The notes: generated from the letters alone by a model not told the origin. A stretch of 33,959 nucleotides of DNA from Balneolaceae bacterium (GCA_007134085.1 SLLL01000128.1:1-33959); one strand, 5' to 3'. Counted from the first letter of the stretch, positions 1 through 8,584 are shown. Numbers and translations: made by a program.

Positions 1-912
1 GCCTTTGTATCCATTATGCGCGGCTGCGACAATATGTGTGCTTTTTGCGTGGTTCCCTTCACAAGAGGGCGCGAGCGCAGCAGGCCATTGCAGAGTATTC
101 TTCGCGAAATTCAGGAGCTGAGCGATCAGGGCTATAAAGAAGTTACACTGTTGGGGCAGAATGTGAACTCCTATAAGTACGAAAACATAGACTTTACCCG
201 ACTAATGGATGAGGCCAGCAAAGTAAACCCAGAAATGAGGTTCAGGTTTTCATCGCCCCACCCTAAAGATTTTCCGGAACCGCTGCTCTATCTTATTGCA
301 GAACGGCCAAACCTATGTAACTATATTCACATACCGGCACAATCAGGCAGCAGCAGTATGCTTGAACGTATGAGGCGGCCATACACCCGCGAGCAATATC
401 TGGAGCTCATCGAGCAAATGCGTAAGATCATTCCGGGAGTATCTCTCTCAACAGATATGATTGCAGGATTCTGCGATGAAACCGAAGAAGAACATCGCGA
501 TACCATGACATTGATGGAGATTGTAGAGTACGATCTTGCCTACATGTTTGCCTACTCAGAGCGCGAACGAACTCTTGCCCACAGAAAATATGAAGATAAT
601 GTGCCTGAGGATGTGAAAAAGCGCCGCCTCACGGAGATCATTCAACAGCAAATGGCTATTCAGGAGAAAAATAACCGCCTTGAAATTGGCAGGCGTCACC
701 TGGTGCTTGTTGAAGGGGAGAGCAAGCGGTCGTCCGAACAGCTATCCGGCAGAACCGATACTAATAAAATGGTGGTTTTTGACCGAAGGGATTTTGAGAA
801 AGGTGATTATGTGGAAGTTGAGATAACCGATTGCACATCAGCCACACTCATTGCCAGGCCGATAGCTAAGAGTTCTATTTCTGAGTTTTTTGCGGAACCT
901 GCCCTCGCCTGA
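1..912 (+). CDS. miaB: tRNA-2-methylthio-N6-dimethylallyladenosine synthase MiaB, 5'-truncated by window edge
   Basis: This radical-SAM methylthiotransferase adds a methylthio group to i6A37 in tRNAs that read UNN codons. The reading frame is open from base 1, so the gene starts outside the window and an in-frame ATG at 16 is internal. The visible part begins at the radical-SAM cluster motif CxxxCxxC (GCDNMCAFC, codons 8-16) followed by [12 protein letters not shown], a MiaB/CDK5RAP1-type signature rather than a RimO one. The rest of the SAM barrel follows, and the C-terminal 60 or so residues (LVEGESKR onward to LIARP) look like a TRAM RNA-binding domain. The missing N-terminus would carry the UPF0004 domain with the auxiliary cluster cysteines. 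No terminator is evident after the TGA. Identification is secure. RimO or MtaB are less likely because of the motif wording. Confidence 0.92.
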   Translation, partial: AFVSIMRGCDNMCAFCVVPFTRGRERSRPLQSILREIQELSDQGYKEVTLLGQNVNSYKYENIDFTRLMDEASKVNPEMRFRFSSPHPKDFPEPLLYLIAERPNLCNYIHIPAQSGSSSMLERMRRPYTREQYLELIEQMRKIIPGVSLSTDMIAGFCDETEEEHRDTMTLMEIVEYDLAYMFAYSERERTLAHRKYEDNVPEDVKKRRLTEIIQQQMAIQEKNNRLEIGRRHLVLVEGESKRSSEQLSGRTDTNKMVVFDRRDFEKGDYVEVEITDCTSATLIARPIAKSSISEFFAEPALA

Positions 913-1152
913 TCAGCTCTTTTTCTTAAAAAGTTTTACCCAAACCAGAAAGCTTGTTAATAGAATAATGCCCCTTTTGATGCATCTCCCTTGTTAAACT
1001 ATGTTCAGGGGCAGTACCTGTTTGTTCCGGGCTTATTAAGTCATTGTAAAATTATGGTTCGGCCTTACATAAATCATGGGTTTTGGGTGAATTCCTGCAT
1101 AATTTTTCTCATCTTACAGTAAAAACAACTGATCAAATTACCTTATAAAATT
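913..1152. other. Intergenic region miaB / M20-like gene
   Basis: No convincing ORF is present in these 240 bases. A short inverted repeat, TGCCCC near 969-974 with GGGGCA near 1009-1014, has a loop of about 34 bases and no T-run, so it is not a clear terminator. The region should hold the promoter of the M20-like/gpgS operon, but no promoter box is convincing by eye. Confidence 0.4.
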
Positions 1153-2313
1153 ATGAAGGACTATTCTGAACTTAATAATCAATTATCCGGATTAGAGGAT
1201 AAGCTTAAAAAATATCGGGAGGTATTATTAGCGAATCTTGTGATGATCGGAGAAATACCGGCTCCAACCGGAAAAGAGGAAAACCGCATTCAATTTATTT
1301 TGAACAGGTTTGATGAAGCCGGCCTCACAGATTCATCCATTGATGATGCCGGTAACGGAATCGGTGTATTAAGCGGCAAAGAGAGTGAACATGCTTTGTT
1401 ACTCAATGCACACGCCGATACTATTTTCGACATGAGAACAGACCATACCATGCAGGTTGCAAGTAATGAAATTATGGGGCCGGGTGTAGCCGACAACGCC
1501 CTCGGTTTAGCCGCGCTCGTATCTCTGCCATACATTCTTGAAGATCTTGAGATTGAGCTAAGGAATGACCTGGTTCTGCTTGCAGGCGTTAAAAGCCTTG
1601 GGCGCGGTAACCTCGAAGGAATTCGCTTTTTTCTTGAAAACAACAAATTCGATATCAAAAATGCCATCTGTGTTGAAGGGATTCAGCTTGGAAGATTGAG
1701 TTATTCATCCATCGGCATGCTTCGTGGTGAAATTACCTGCCGCGTGCCTGAAACGTACGATTGGTCACGCTTTGGTGATGCAAGTGCAATTCTTACACTT
1801 AATGAGGTAATTAATAAAATTAATGACATGCGCCTGCCTAAGCGGCCTCGAACCAGTATTGTGATGGGTTCAATTGTTGGCGGTTCATCTTTCAATACCA
1901 TAGCCCGGGATGCTACACTTGGTTTTGAAGTCCGTTCAGAATCGCAGGAGGTGGTAGAAAGGGCAGGTGAAACAATCAACGATATTGTACTTGAAGTTTC
2001 ATCCAAAACCGGTGATCAGGTTGAGCTCGACATTTTTGCAAAGCGATCACCTGGTGGTATTCCTTTTGCTCATCCTCTTACCAAATGTGCCCGTTCTGTG
2101 ATGGAAACCCTGGATATTGAGCCCCGTTTGGCACCAAGCATATCAGAACTCTCTGCATTGATCAACCAAAATATACCTGCCCTTACCCTTGGTATAACTG
2201 TCGGTGAGCAAACTTTTAAATCAAATGAAACCATACAGATTGAGCCTATTTATAAAGGGCTGGCTCAATTAATTGGAACAATTTTAGCTGTTGACGGAGG
2301 ATATTGTGAGTAA
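1153..2313 (+). CDS. M20-family metallopeptidase homologue, probably catalytically inactive
   Basis: The 386-residue protein has the M20/ArgE/CPG2 fold signature. The first metal motif is NAHAD (H87, D89), the bridging aspartate is in VADNALG (D114), a ligand-like Glu is at VEG (E175), and a dimerisation-domain stretch lies around residues 243-262. The paired glutamates that normally follow (general base plus metal ligand, EEGxGN) are replaced: the aligned segment reads AGVKSLGRGNLEG, with V146-K147-S148 where EE is expected. The final histidine ligand (usually GxxAHxxDE) is replaced by lysine in TFKSNE (K356). Hydrolysis by the usual mechanism therefore looks unlikely, and a binding or regulatory role is possible. 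The gene overlaps the next one by 8 bases (GTG at 2306 against TAA at 2311-2313), which suggests coupled translation with gpgS. The family is known to include peptidases, deacylases and carboxypeptidases; the substrate here is unknown. Confidence 0.8.
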   Translation: MKDYSELNNQLSGLEDKLKKYREVLLANLVMIGEIPAPTGKEENRIQFILNRFDEAGLTDSSIDDAGNGIGVLSGKESEHALLLNAHADTIFDMRTDHTMQVASNEIMGPGVADNALGLAALVSLPYILEDLEIELRNDLVLLAGVKSLGRGNLEGIRFFLENNKFDIKNAICVEGIQLGRLSYSSIGMLRGEITCRVPETYDWSRFGDASAILTLNEVINKINDMRLPKRPRTSIVMGSIVGGSSFNTIARDATLGFEVRSESQEVVERAGETINDIVLEVSSKTGDQVELDIFAKRSPGGIPFAHPLTKCARSVMETLDIEPRLAPSISELSALINQNIPALTLGITVGEQTFKSNETIQIEPIYKGLAQLIGTILAVDGGYCE

Positions 2314-3277
2314 GCTTCAAAACTGGATTGATAAAAATACCTATCACCACTCAGAATTTTGGGACCTAAAAAAACTGGTAGAGTTAAAAAAGAAAAATAA
2401 TCTTACCATTTCCCTCTGCCTGCCCACACTAAATGAGGAGAAAACCATCGGGAAAGAGCTGATTATTTTCCGCTCTGAACTGGTTGAACGCTACCCGCTG
2501 ATTGATGAAATCGCAGTGATCGATTCCGGCTCAGACGATAATACCCTTGAGGTTGCAAAAAATTTCGGTGCAGATACTTATCTCGCATCCGATATTTTAC
2601 CCAATCTTGAACCCAAACGTGGGAAAGGCGAAAACCTATGGAAAGCAATTTACCAGCTTAAGGGTGATATCATTGTTTATGTAGATGCCGATATCAGCAA
2701 CATTCACCCTCGCTTTGTTTATGGCCTCGTTGCACCGCTTATCTATCGCGAAGAGGTGAAATATGTGAAAGCGTTTTATGACCGTCCGCTCGCTTTTTCG
2801 GGTAATGTACGGCCGTCAGGTGGTGGCAGGGTTACCGAAATTCTGGTGCGGCCGCTTTTCTCACTCTTCTTCCCTGATTTAACGGCAATTATCCAGCCGC
2901 TATCCGGTGAATATGCCGTTCGGCGTGAAGTTCTTGAGCAGATTGCATTCCCGATTGGATACGGGGTGGAAACGTCTCACCTGATTGATGTTTACCACAA
3001 ATTTGGCCTTGAAGCTTTCGCTCAAACCGACCTCGATAAACGGGTGCACGAAAACAAGCCAACGCAGGCTCTCGGGAAAATGTCGTTCGGTATCTTGCAA
3101 ACCTTCATTAAACGGGCTAAAGCACTTGGAGTGTTTGAAAAGGCAGAGCACGAAACACTGTTGAGGCAGTTCCAGGCAAAACGTGATCAGTACGAGCAAA
3201 ATCTCATTGAAATTATTGAGGAAGAACGCCCTCCAATGATTGAGATTGAGGAGTACCGTAAAAAGTTTAAGAAATAA
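2306..3277 (+). CDS. gpgS: Glucosyl-3-phosphoglycerate synthase (GT81)
   Basis: This enzyme transfers glucose from an NDP-glucose to 3-phosphoglycerate, the first step toward the compatible solute glucosylglycerate. Visible GT-A/GT81 features are PTLNEEKTIG (residues 40-49), VIDSGSDDNT (71-80), RGKGENLWKA (105-114), the metal-binding DAD (127-129), FYDRPL, GGGRVTEILVRPL, PLSGEYAVRR and GYGVETSHLID (218-228), with a later HEN (H248). Length (323 aa) fits the family. A GTG start at 2306 is chosen because GGAGG at 2296-2300 lies 5 bases upstream. A TTG at 2291 in the same frame would add only five residues and has no such site. The start lies inside the end of the M20-like gene, and the HAD gene begins 10 bases after the stop, so the three form one operon. 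A related mannosyl-3-phosphoglycerate activity cannot be excluded by eye. Confidence 0.88.
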   Translation: MSKLQNWIDKNTYHHSEFWDLKKLVELKKKNNLTISLCLPTLNEEKTIGKELIIFRSELVERYPLIDEIAVIDSGSDDNTLEVAKNFGADTYLASDILPNLEPKRGKGENLWKAIYQLKGDIIVYVDADISNIHPRFVYGLVAPLIYREEVKYVKAFYDRPLAFSGNVRPSGGGRVTEILVRPLFSLFFPDLTAIIQPLSGEYAVRREVLEQIAFPIGYGVETSHLIDVYHKFGLEAFAQTDLDKRVHENKPTQALGKMSFGILQTFIKRAKALGVFEKAEHETLLRQFQAKRDQYEQNLIEIIEEERPPMIEIEEYRKKFKK

Positions 3278-3287
3278 TCCCTCTTTA

Positions 3288-4190
3288 ATGCCTGTACATA
3301 ATCTGCACACCCGCTTCAGGAAGCTTTCCGTTTCAATGGAGCCGATAGAAACGGATGCCGAGCCAAAACTGCAGCTTCTTAAAGACATAAGAGTAGTTGC
3401 ATACGATTTTTACGGAACTCTTTTTATCTCCGGTGTGGGGGATATCGGCATTGATGACGGCAGCCCGGATGCTGATCTTTTTTTGGAGGTACTGAATCAA
3501 TCCGGAGTAACCGTTTTAGATGATGATGCTGGTAAACTTGGCTTTAGTATCTACAACAATGTGGTTGATGAGATGATCTCCGCCATTAAAGCTGATGGTG
3601 TAGAATATCCTGAACCCGACATACGTGAGGTTTGGGCTCAGGTTCTGACGCAGATGAGAAAAGATGGGCTAGTAGATTTTCAGCCTGATGATCACCTTTA
3701 TGAACAAATCTCTGTAGAATTTGAAGCCCGGATGAACCCGGTATGGCCAATGCCGGGTGTAGTTGAAACATTGGAATTTTTCAAATCAAAAGGAGTTACA
3801 CAGGGTATCATATCAAATTCTCAGTTTTACACACCTATTGTGCTTGAAGCCCTTACAGAAAAATTCCTTGATGAGCTTGGATTTCATTCCGGTTTGCTAA
3901 ATTGGTCGTACGAGGAGAAGCTGAAAAAGCCCGGATTAAAGTTCTACGAAGAATTTCTGCAGAAAATGAAGCATGTGAACTCTGATGTGCTCCCTCATCA
4001 AATACTCTACATCGGCAATGATATGCTGAAAGATGTATATCCGGCTGCCGAGTTTGGCATGAAAACAGCACTCTTTGCCGGTGATAAACGATCCTTAAAA
4101 TGGCGAAGGGATGACGATCGCTGCAAAAATCTCGAACCCGATCTGGTCATCACTCAGTTGAATCAGCTTATAGACTGCGTAGAAACCTAA
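3288..4190 (+). CDS. HAD-superfamily hydrolase, candidate glucosyl-3-phosphoglycerate phosphatase
   Basis: The core HAD motifs are readable. Motif I is VVAYDFYGTL (nucleophile D40, with Tyr42 where many phosphatases have Asp), motif II is GIISNS (S176), motif III is the KKPG lysine (K213/K214), and motif IV is YIGNDMLKD (D245, D249). A cap of about 110 residues sits between motifs I and II. The start at 3288 is preferred because it lies 10 bases after the gpgS stop; an ATG at 3240 would overlap gpgS by 38 bases, and an ATG at 3336 is also possible. From operon position the natural role is removal of phosphate from glucosyl-3-phosphoglycerate. However, the classical HAD-type MpgP/GpgP enzymes belong to another HAD subgroup, and DxYGT is also seen in haloacid dehalogenases, so the substrate is inference. 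Its stop is 4 bases from the stop of the convergent GH13 gene. Confidence 0.72.
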   Translation: MPVHNLHTRFRKLSVSMEPIETDAEPKLQLLKDIRVVAYDFYGTLFISGVGDIGIDDGSPDADLFLEVLNQSGVTVLDDDAGKLGFSIYNNVVDEMISAIKADGVEYPEPDIREVWAQVLTQMRKDGLVDFQPDDHLYEQISVEFEARMNPVWPMPGVVETLEFFKSKGVTQGIISNSQFYTPIVLEALTEKFLDELGFHSGLLNWSYEEKLKKPGLKFYEEFLQKMKHVNSDVLPHQILYIGNDMLKDVYPAAEFGMKTALFAGDKRSLKWRRDDDRCKNLEPDLVITQLNQLIDCVET

Positions 4191-4194
4191 AGTC

Positions 4195-5943
4195 TTAAAC
4201 CTTAACCCAGATTACCTGAAATGGCTTGAGTGTTGCAACACCATCTTTCACTGCTATGTCCTGCGAAATAATATCGCTGTAGGTTCCTTTCTCTTTTACG
4301 GGCAGTTCAAAATCTGTGAGCTTTACCTCTTTATCTTTGTTGGTGAGGTTTGCCAAAACAAGAATTTTTTCGGTTTCGGCGGGGTCCCATCTCAGCAGAC
4401 AAAAGAGTTCATTCCCAAGGTCAGTTACAGATTGCCTGCCAAACGGATGAAAAGCGGGATGTTTTTTCCTGGCGGCAATAATTTGCTTCATTTTATTAAA
4501 TATCCGATGGGTAGTACTGTCGGGGTCACTTAGCTCTCCGGTAAGTTCTTCATAATACCACTTTTTCCGGTTGATAGTTCTGTACCTTCCGGTGATCGAC
4601 ACACCCTGCAAATTATTTCGTGTTGCTGTAAGATTGTGGAAATAGATTCCGGGAACGCCCTTCAGGCTCATCGAGATGATTTGAGAGCAGATATAACGCC
4701 GCTCCTGCAAAGACTGAGAACCATTTATGCCGCTGAATGCATCAAAATAGGTGATATTCAGTTCATACGGACTTAAGGAGCCCTCCGGGTTTTTCTTTTC
4801 TGATACAAACCCGCCCTTTTTACGGATACTCTCCACGAGGCTTGTAAATTCATCTTGTGGAACCAAATCCTCAAGTGGACGTACTCCAATGCCGTCATGA
4901 GATGAGGTGAAGTTGAAGTAGGTACAGTTATCTGGCAGTGGCTTCAGTGTTTTTACCCATTCCGTTAAATATGTTGAGTTTTCTGTAAGAATTGCGTGCA
5001 GCAAAAGTGGCGGCAGGCTGAACTGATACACCATGTGTGTTTCATCTCCATCACCAAAATAGCTGATATTCTCTTTATGTGGTACGTTCGTCTCTGTGAT
5101 GATGGTAGCATCCGGCGCAAAACAATCGGTTAAGGTACGCACCAGTTTCACGATTTCATGTGTCTGCTTCAGGTGAATACAGTTTGTACCTATCTCCTTC
5201 CAGATAAAAGCCACGGCATCGAGGCGAATTACACTCAACCCTTTGCTGAGGTAGAAGAAGAATATATCGAGATATTCAAAGAGCACATCCCGGTTTGCAA
5301 AGTTTACATCAATCTGATCGTCACTAAAAGTTGACCACACAAACTTCTCTCCTTTTTTGGTATGAACCGGCGTTAATAGAGGAGAACTTCGGGGGCGGGT
5401 TACATCAGAAAGGTCAATTTTTGGATCTACCTCAATAAAAAAATCAGTGTATGGCTCCTGCTTGGCAAGGTACTGCTTAAACCAATCGCTGTGGCGCGAT
5501 ATGTGATTCATCACCAGATCTCCCATCAGGCGAAAATCCCCGCTCATCTCTTTTATATCATCCCAGCCGCCAAGCCGAACATCTACACGCCTGTAATCCA
5601 CTACCGAAAATCCATCATCCGATGAACTTGGGAAAAACGGCAATATGTGTACAGTTGAAAAATGATCTTTGAGCGTTTTTTTCAAGAATAGATGTTGCTT
5701 GCTCAGCTTGGAAACAGGTTCACCTATTTCGGGTTGAACCATATCGCCGTAGGTAATCAAAATGGCGTCTTTATGCGTCCAGACATCGTGGAAGGATATC
5801 TTTTTTGCCGGTGACAACCCATAACGGTTTATCAAATACTTGGTTCGTTTCATGCAATCGACAACAGCCTCTTTGCCGTAGATTACATCAAAGTGTTTGC
5901 GCAGTTTCTTATCTGTGCCTTCGCAGTAAAAGTCAGTAGTCAT
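4195..5943 (-). CDS. GH13_18 glycoside phosphorylase (sucrose phosphorylase-like; likely glucosylglycerate phosphorylase)
   Basis: This 582-residue (alpha/beta)8 barrel has the GH13 catalytic triad. The nucleophile is D242 in VIRLDAVAFIWKE, the acid/base is E284 in IITETNVPHKEN, and the transition-state stabiliser is D350 in SSHDGIGVRP. HILPFFPSSSDDGFSVVDY (residues 99-117) and DLVMNHISRHSDWF are typical of the sucrose phosphorylase subfamily GH13_18. No signal peptide is visible, so it should be cytoplasmic, as expected for a phosphorylase making glucose 1-phosphate. GH13_18 contains sucrose, sucrose-6-phosphate and glucosylglycerate phosphorylases (for example YcjM). The neighbouring gpgS and HAD genes favour glucosylglycerate as substrate, giving a salvage route to glucose 1-phosphate and glycerate; this is inference from context. 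It is transcribed convergently to gpgS and so is separately controlled. The start is the ATG at 5941-5943. Confidence 0.85.
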   Translation of the reverse strand: MTTDFYCEGTDKKLRKHFDVIYGKEAVVDCMKRTKYLINRYGLSPAKKISFHDVWTHKDAILITYGDMVQPEIGEPVSKLSKQHLFLKKTLKDHFSTVHILPFFPSSSDDGFSVVDYRRVDVRLGGWDDIKEMSGDFRLMGDLVMNHISRHSDWFKQYLAKQEPYTDFFIEVDPKIDLSDVTRPRSSPLLTPVHTKKGEKFVWSTFSDDQIDVNFANRDVLFEYLDIFFFYLSKGLSVIRLDAVAFIWKEIGTNCIHLKQTHEIVKLVRTLTDCFAPDATIITETNVPHKENISYFGDGDETHMVYQFSLPPLLLHAILTENSTYLTEWVKTLKPLPDNCTYFNFTSSHDGIGVRPLEDLVPQDEFTSLVESIRKKGGFVSEKKNPEGSLSPYELNITYFDAFSGINGSQSLQERRYICSQIISMSLKGVPGIYFHNLTATRNNLQGVSITGRYRTINRKKWYYEELTGELSDPDSTTHRIFNKMKQIIAARKKHPAFHPFGRQSVTDLGNELFCLLRWDPAETEKILVLANLTNKDKEVKLTDFELPVKEKGTYSDIISQDIAVKDGVATLKPFQVIWVKV

Positions 5944-6126
5944 TAGGAGATCGTATTTTATGTCGAATTTTTTCGCAGATGATAGTACATCAACAACAAA
6001 CCATCTTTTCTGTTAAATGTAAAGGGATTTCCCCCTGAAGAGTTCAAAAATCGTTAATTTAGTTGATTGTACTTTATGGCAAGAAACAGATCTTTCTTAC
6101 ATTTAAGCTTGAAAAATAATTGATCT
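5944..6126. other. Divergent intergenic region, GH13 phosphorylase / sigma-54 activator
   Basis: These 183 AT-rich bases lie between divergent starts and must hold both promoters. No -24/-12 sigma-54 element (TGGC-N8-TTGC) is visible, so the activator does not obviously control either gene through this spacer. No ORF or hairpin terminator is seen. Confidence 0.4.
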
Positions 6127-7413
6127 ATGGACAGGCAGGTATTTCAGGAAAAATTTGGGCTTACAGGAGAATCTGACGCAATCCGGCAGGTTGTTGATAA
6201 GATTATGCAGATCTCCGGAACGGATATCACCGTTCTTCTTCAAGGAGAGAGCGGTGTAGGTAAAGATGTAACTGCACGCGCAATACACGCAATGAGTAAG
6301 CGCAGCAGAAAAGATCTTGTAATTGTAAATTGTGGTGCCATTCCCGAAGGCATTATTGAGAGTGAACTTTTTGGGCACGAAAAGGGATCGTTTACCGGCG
6401 CTCACGAAGCCAGAAAAGGCTACTTCGAGAAAGCTGACGGCGGTACTATTTTTCTTGATGAAATTGGTGATACCCCAAAAAATATCCAGGTAAAATTACT
6501 TCGCGTACTCGAAAGTGGTGAGTTCTTTCGGGTAGGATCAAGCAAAATGTTCTCTGTTGATGTACGTGTAATTGCTGCAACCAACCGCGATCTTTGGGAG
6601 CTTGTAAAAGATGGCTCGTTCCGGGAAGATCTGTACTACCGGCTTGACACCGTTAAACTAAAACTCCCTCCGTTGCGCGACCGGAAAGAGGATATCATCC
6701 CGATATTCAGGAAATTTGTCACAGAATTCTCTTCCAAGTACGACTCGGTTTTCCAGGGCTTTTCGGATGAAGCAAAAGAGCTACTCATCTCGTACCGATG
6801 GCCGGGCAATGTTCGGGAACTCCGAAATGTAGCCGAGCAGCTGGTAGTGCTCGAAAAGTCGCAATTTATTGATAAAGACAGGCTGCAAAAATACCTAAAA
6901 GGGCGGCAGCATCTCGGCTCAACGGATAACCTGCCGGTATTATCGCGAAAAGAGGGTGATGAATTTTTTGATGATGAGCCAAAATCGCCCGATATGGGCA
7001 TTATTTACCGCGCTTTGATTGAGATGCGAACAGACCTATCCGACCTCAAGAAAATGCTGGCAAAATTTATCTACACCTCGTTTTCCGAAAAGAATATAAA
7101 AGCACTTCCGGCAAGTGTTTCTCGTTCCATCGATCCGAATGATATTTCCAGCCACATTCGGGAACAGATGGAAGATACCTCACTGGGAATTTCAACCCCG
7201 CAAATGCCTTTCGAACTTTTAGATGAAAAGGAAGAAGATGAAGTAGAAAGATTTTTTGGTGATAAAGAGATACCATCCATTGAAGAGGCAGAAAAGTTTC
7301 TAATAGAACAGGCGTTAAAACGTTTTGACGGAAACAGGCGCAAAGCATCTGAAGCATTAGGTGTTAGCGAAAGAACACTTTACAGAAAGCTTGATCAGTA
7401 TGGACTTCAATAG
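6127..7413 (+). CDS. Sigma-54-dependent transcriptional activator without N-terminal sensor domain
   Basis: The AAA+ core begins almost at residue 10. It shows Walker A GESGVGKD (residues 40-47), the sigma-54 contact loop GSFTGA (87-92, a known variant of GAFTGA), Walker B IFLDE (D111, E112), and RWPGNVREL near 224-232. The last 45 residues form a Fis-type helix-turn-helix (NRRKASEALGVSERTLYRK). There is no receiver, GAF or PAS domain in front, so activity is probably set by expression or a partner protein. A linker of roughly 120 residues rich in Asp, Glu and Ser separates the AAA+ and DNA-binding parts and shows no recognisable domain. The lptE start lies inside its 3' end (14-base overlap), tying the regulator to envelope biogenesis. 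The target promoters are unknown. Confidence 0.88.
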   Translation: MDRQVFQEKFGLTGESDAIRQVVDKIMQISGTDITVLLQGESGVGKDVTARAIHAMSKRSRKDLVIVNCGAIPEGIIESELFGHEKGSFTGAHEARKGYFEKADGGTIFLDEIGDTPKNIQVKLLRVLESGEFFRVGSSKMFSVDVRVIAATNRDLWELVKDGSFREDLYYRLDTVKLKLPPLRDRKEDIIPIFRKFVTEFSSKYDSVFQGFSDEAKELLISYRWPGNVRELRNVAEQLVVLEKSQFIDKDRLQKYLKGRQHLGSTDNLPVLSRKEGDEFFDDEPKSPDMGIIYRALIEMRTDLSDLKKMLAKFIYTSFSEKNIKALPASVSRSIDPNDISSHIREQMEDTSLGISTPQMPFELLDEKEEDEVERFFGDKEIPSIEEAEKFLIEQALKRFDGNRRKASEALGVSERTLYRKLDQYGLQ

Positions 7414-7915
7414 AAAATTACCGGCAATTTTTGTTGCTCTTCTTATAGGATTAAGTGGCTGTATTGCATACAGTTTTACCGGAACCTCCATCCCCAGCGA
7501 TGTGCGCACAATTTATATTCCATTCTTCCCTGACCGGTCGCAAAGCGGTTTGGGTGATTTGAGCGACAGGCTAAACCGTGCACTTGTAAACCGGTTTGTG
7601 AACCAGAGCAGGCTATCGCTGATTAACGATCAGGATGATGCGGACGCATTTGTTGAGGGTGCCATCCAAACCTATGTTAACAGGCCATTCAGTATTGGTG
7701 GCGACGAGCAAGCCAACCTGAACGAAATTCAGATAACTGTGCGTGCCACGTTCCAGTATGCCAGTGATGAAGAAGCACTCTGGACAAAAAATTTCACCGG
7801 TAGTGCCACATACGATGTTCTTGAAAACCCGGTGGATGGCGAAATAGAAGCAGCAGAAGCGGCGCTGCAACAGATATCAAACAACATGTTTAATGACGCT
7901 GTAAGCAGTTGGTAA
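7400..7915 (+). CDS. lptE: LptE-family outer-membrane lipoprotein (LPS assembly)
   Basis: The predicted product is a 171-residue lipoprotein. Its signal peptide ends in GLSGC (lipidated C21), and the mature protein starts IAYSFTGTSIP, then TIYIPFFPDRS, wording typical of LptE-like proteins in Bacteroidetes-type genomes. LptE plugs the LptD barrel and helps deliver LPS to the cell surface. The ATG at 7400 is preferred over an in-frame ATG at 7361 because it puts a standard signal peptide at the N-terminus. It overlaps the stop of the sigma-54 activator by 14 bases, so translation is probably coupled. A TPR gene follows 27 bases downstream. No lptD is present in the window. Sequence conservation in this family is low, so the assignment rests on the lipobox and the short N-terminal motif. 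Confidence 0.75.
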   Translation: MDFNRKLPAIFVALLIGLSGCIAYSFTGTSIPSDVRTIYIPFFPDRSQSGLGDLSDRLNRALVNRFVNQSRLSLINDQDDADAFVEGAIQTYVNRPFSIGGDEQANLNEIQITVRATFQYASDEEALWTKNFTGSATYDVLENPVDGEIEAAEAALQQISNNMFNDAVSSW

Positions 7916-7942
7916 ATGCGCCAAAGTTTTTAATCTTCTCAC

Positions 7943-8584
7943 ATGAAATTAGAGTACTATCAAATTCCGGAATCGTACCAAATTTATCTTGAGAAATTTG
8001 AAACCGACCCCGAAGATGCTATCGAAAGGCTTCAGGCACGCGTTGAAAAGCGAAATGCAGGCGCTATAGGGTATTTTTTTCTGGCATGGCTTCACTATCA
8101 AAATAATGATAAAGAGAAAGCAATTGAAGCTGCCTGGCAGGCAAAAGTACGGGCGCCGGGAAGTAAATTCATGGAGAGGCTCCACTACTTTTTATCTCAT
8201 CCAAAAAGTTTTGATGCCTGGGTGCCTGAAAAGAAGCAGGCTGAATTTAAACGCAGCATCTACTCAACAGAGCAGGCTCACCCAATCAGCGATCTTGATA
8301 GTTTAATTACCAAGCTCTCTTCTGTTGAACGAAAAAGAATAAATCCATCCGAAATGGAGGATGATAAGCGCGATTTAAGTGAAAAAAGTACGGATGTTGA
8401 CGATATCGTAACAGAAACACTGGCTGTAATTCACGAAAAACAGAGCAATTATCCTGCAGCCATTCAAACTTACGAACGCCTCAAGGAAGCGAATCCCTCA
8501 AAAGAAGAGTATTACTCAAAACAGATTAAGCGGCTTTCAGGCCTGCTGGGTAACAAAGACAGCAACGACGCTATCATTCTTTGA
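7943..8584 (+). CDS. TPR-repeat protein of unknown function
   Basis: This 213-residue soluble protein has no signal peptide. It contains two TPR-like helix pairs, one around residues 40-75 (GYFFLAWLHYQNNDKEKAIEAA) and one around 160-185 (QSNYPAAIQTYERLKEANP). They are separated by a charged, probably flexible stretch. It lies 27 bases after lptE in the same orientation and probably ends that operon. Its stop is 19 bases from the stop of the convergent MBL gene, and no terminator hairpin is visible between them. The function is not recognised; TPRs usually mediate protein-protein contacts. Confidence 0.7.
   Translation: MKLEYYQIPESYQIYLEKFETDPEDAIERLQARVEKRNAGAIGYFFLAWLHYQNNDKEKAIEAAWQAKVRAPGSKFMERLHYFLSHPKSFDAWVPEKKQAEFKRSIYSTEQAHPISDLDSLITKLSSVERKRINPSEMEDDKRDLSEKSTDVDDIVTETLAVIHEKQSNYPAAIQTYERLKEANPSKEEYYSKQIKRLSGLLGNKDSNDAIIL

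Noticed and set aside
2900-3388. 162-codon minus-strand ORF
   Set aside because: It lies antisense to gpgS and the start of the HAD gene, both of which have clear motifs, so it is a shadow ORF.
5944-6126. Sigma-54 promoter before the GH13 or activator gene
   Set aside because: TGGCA occurs near 6076 but no TTGC follows at the required distance.
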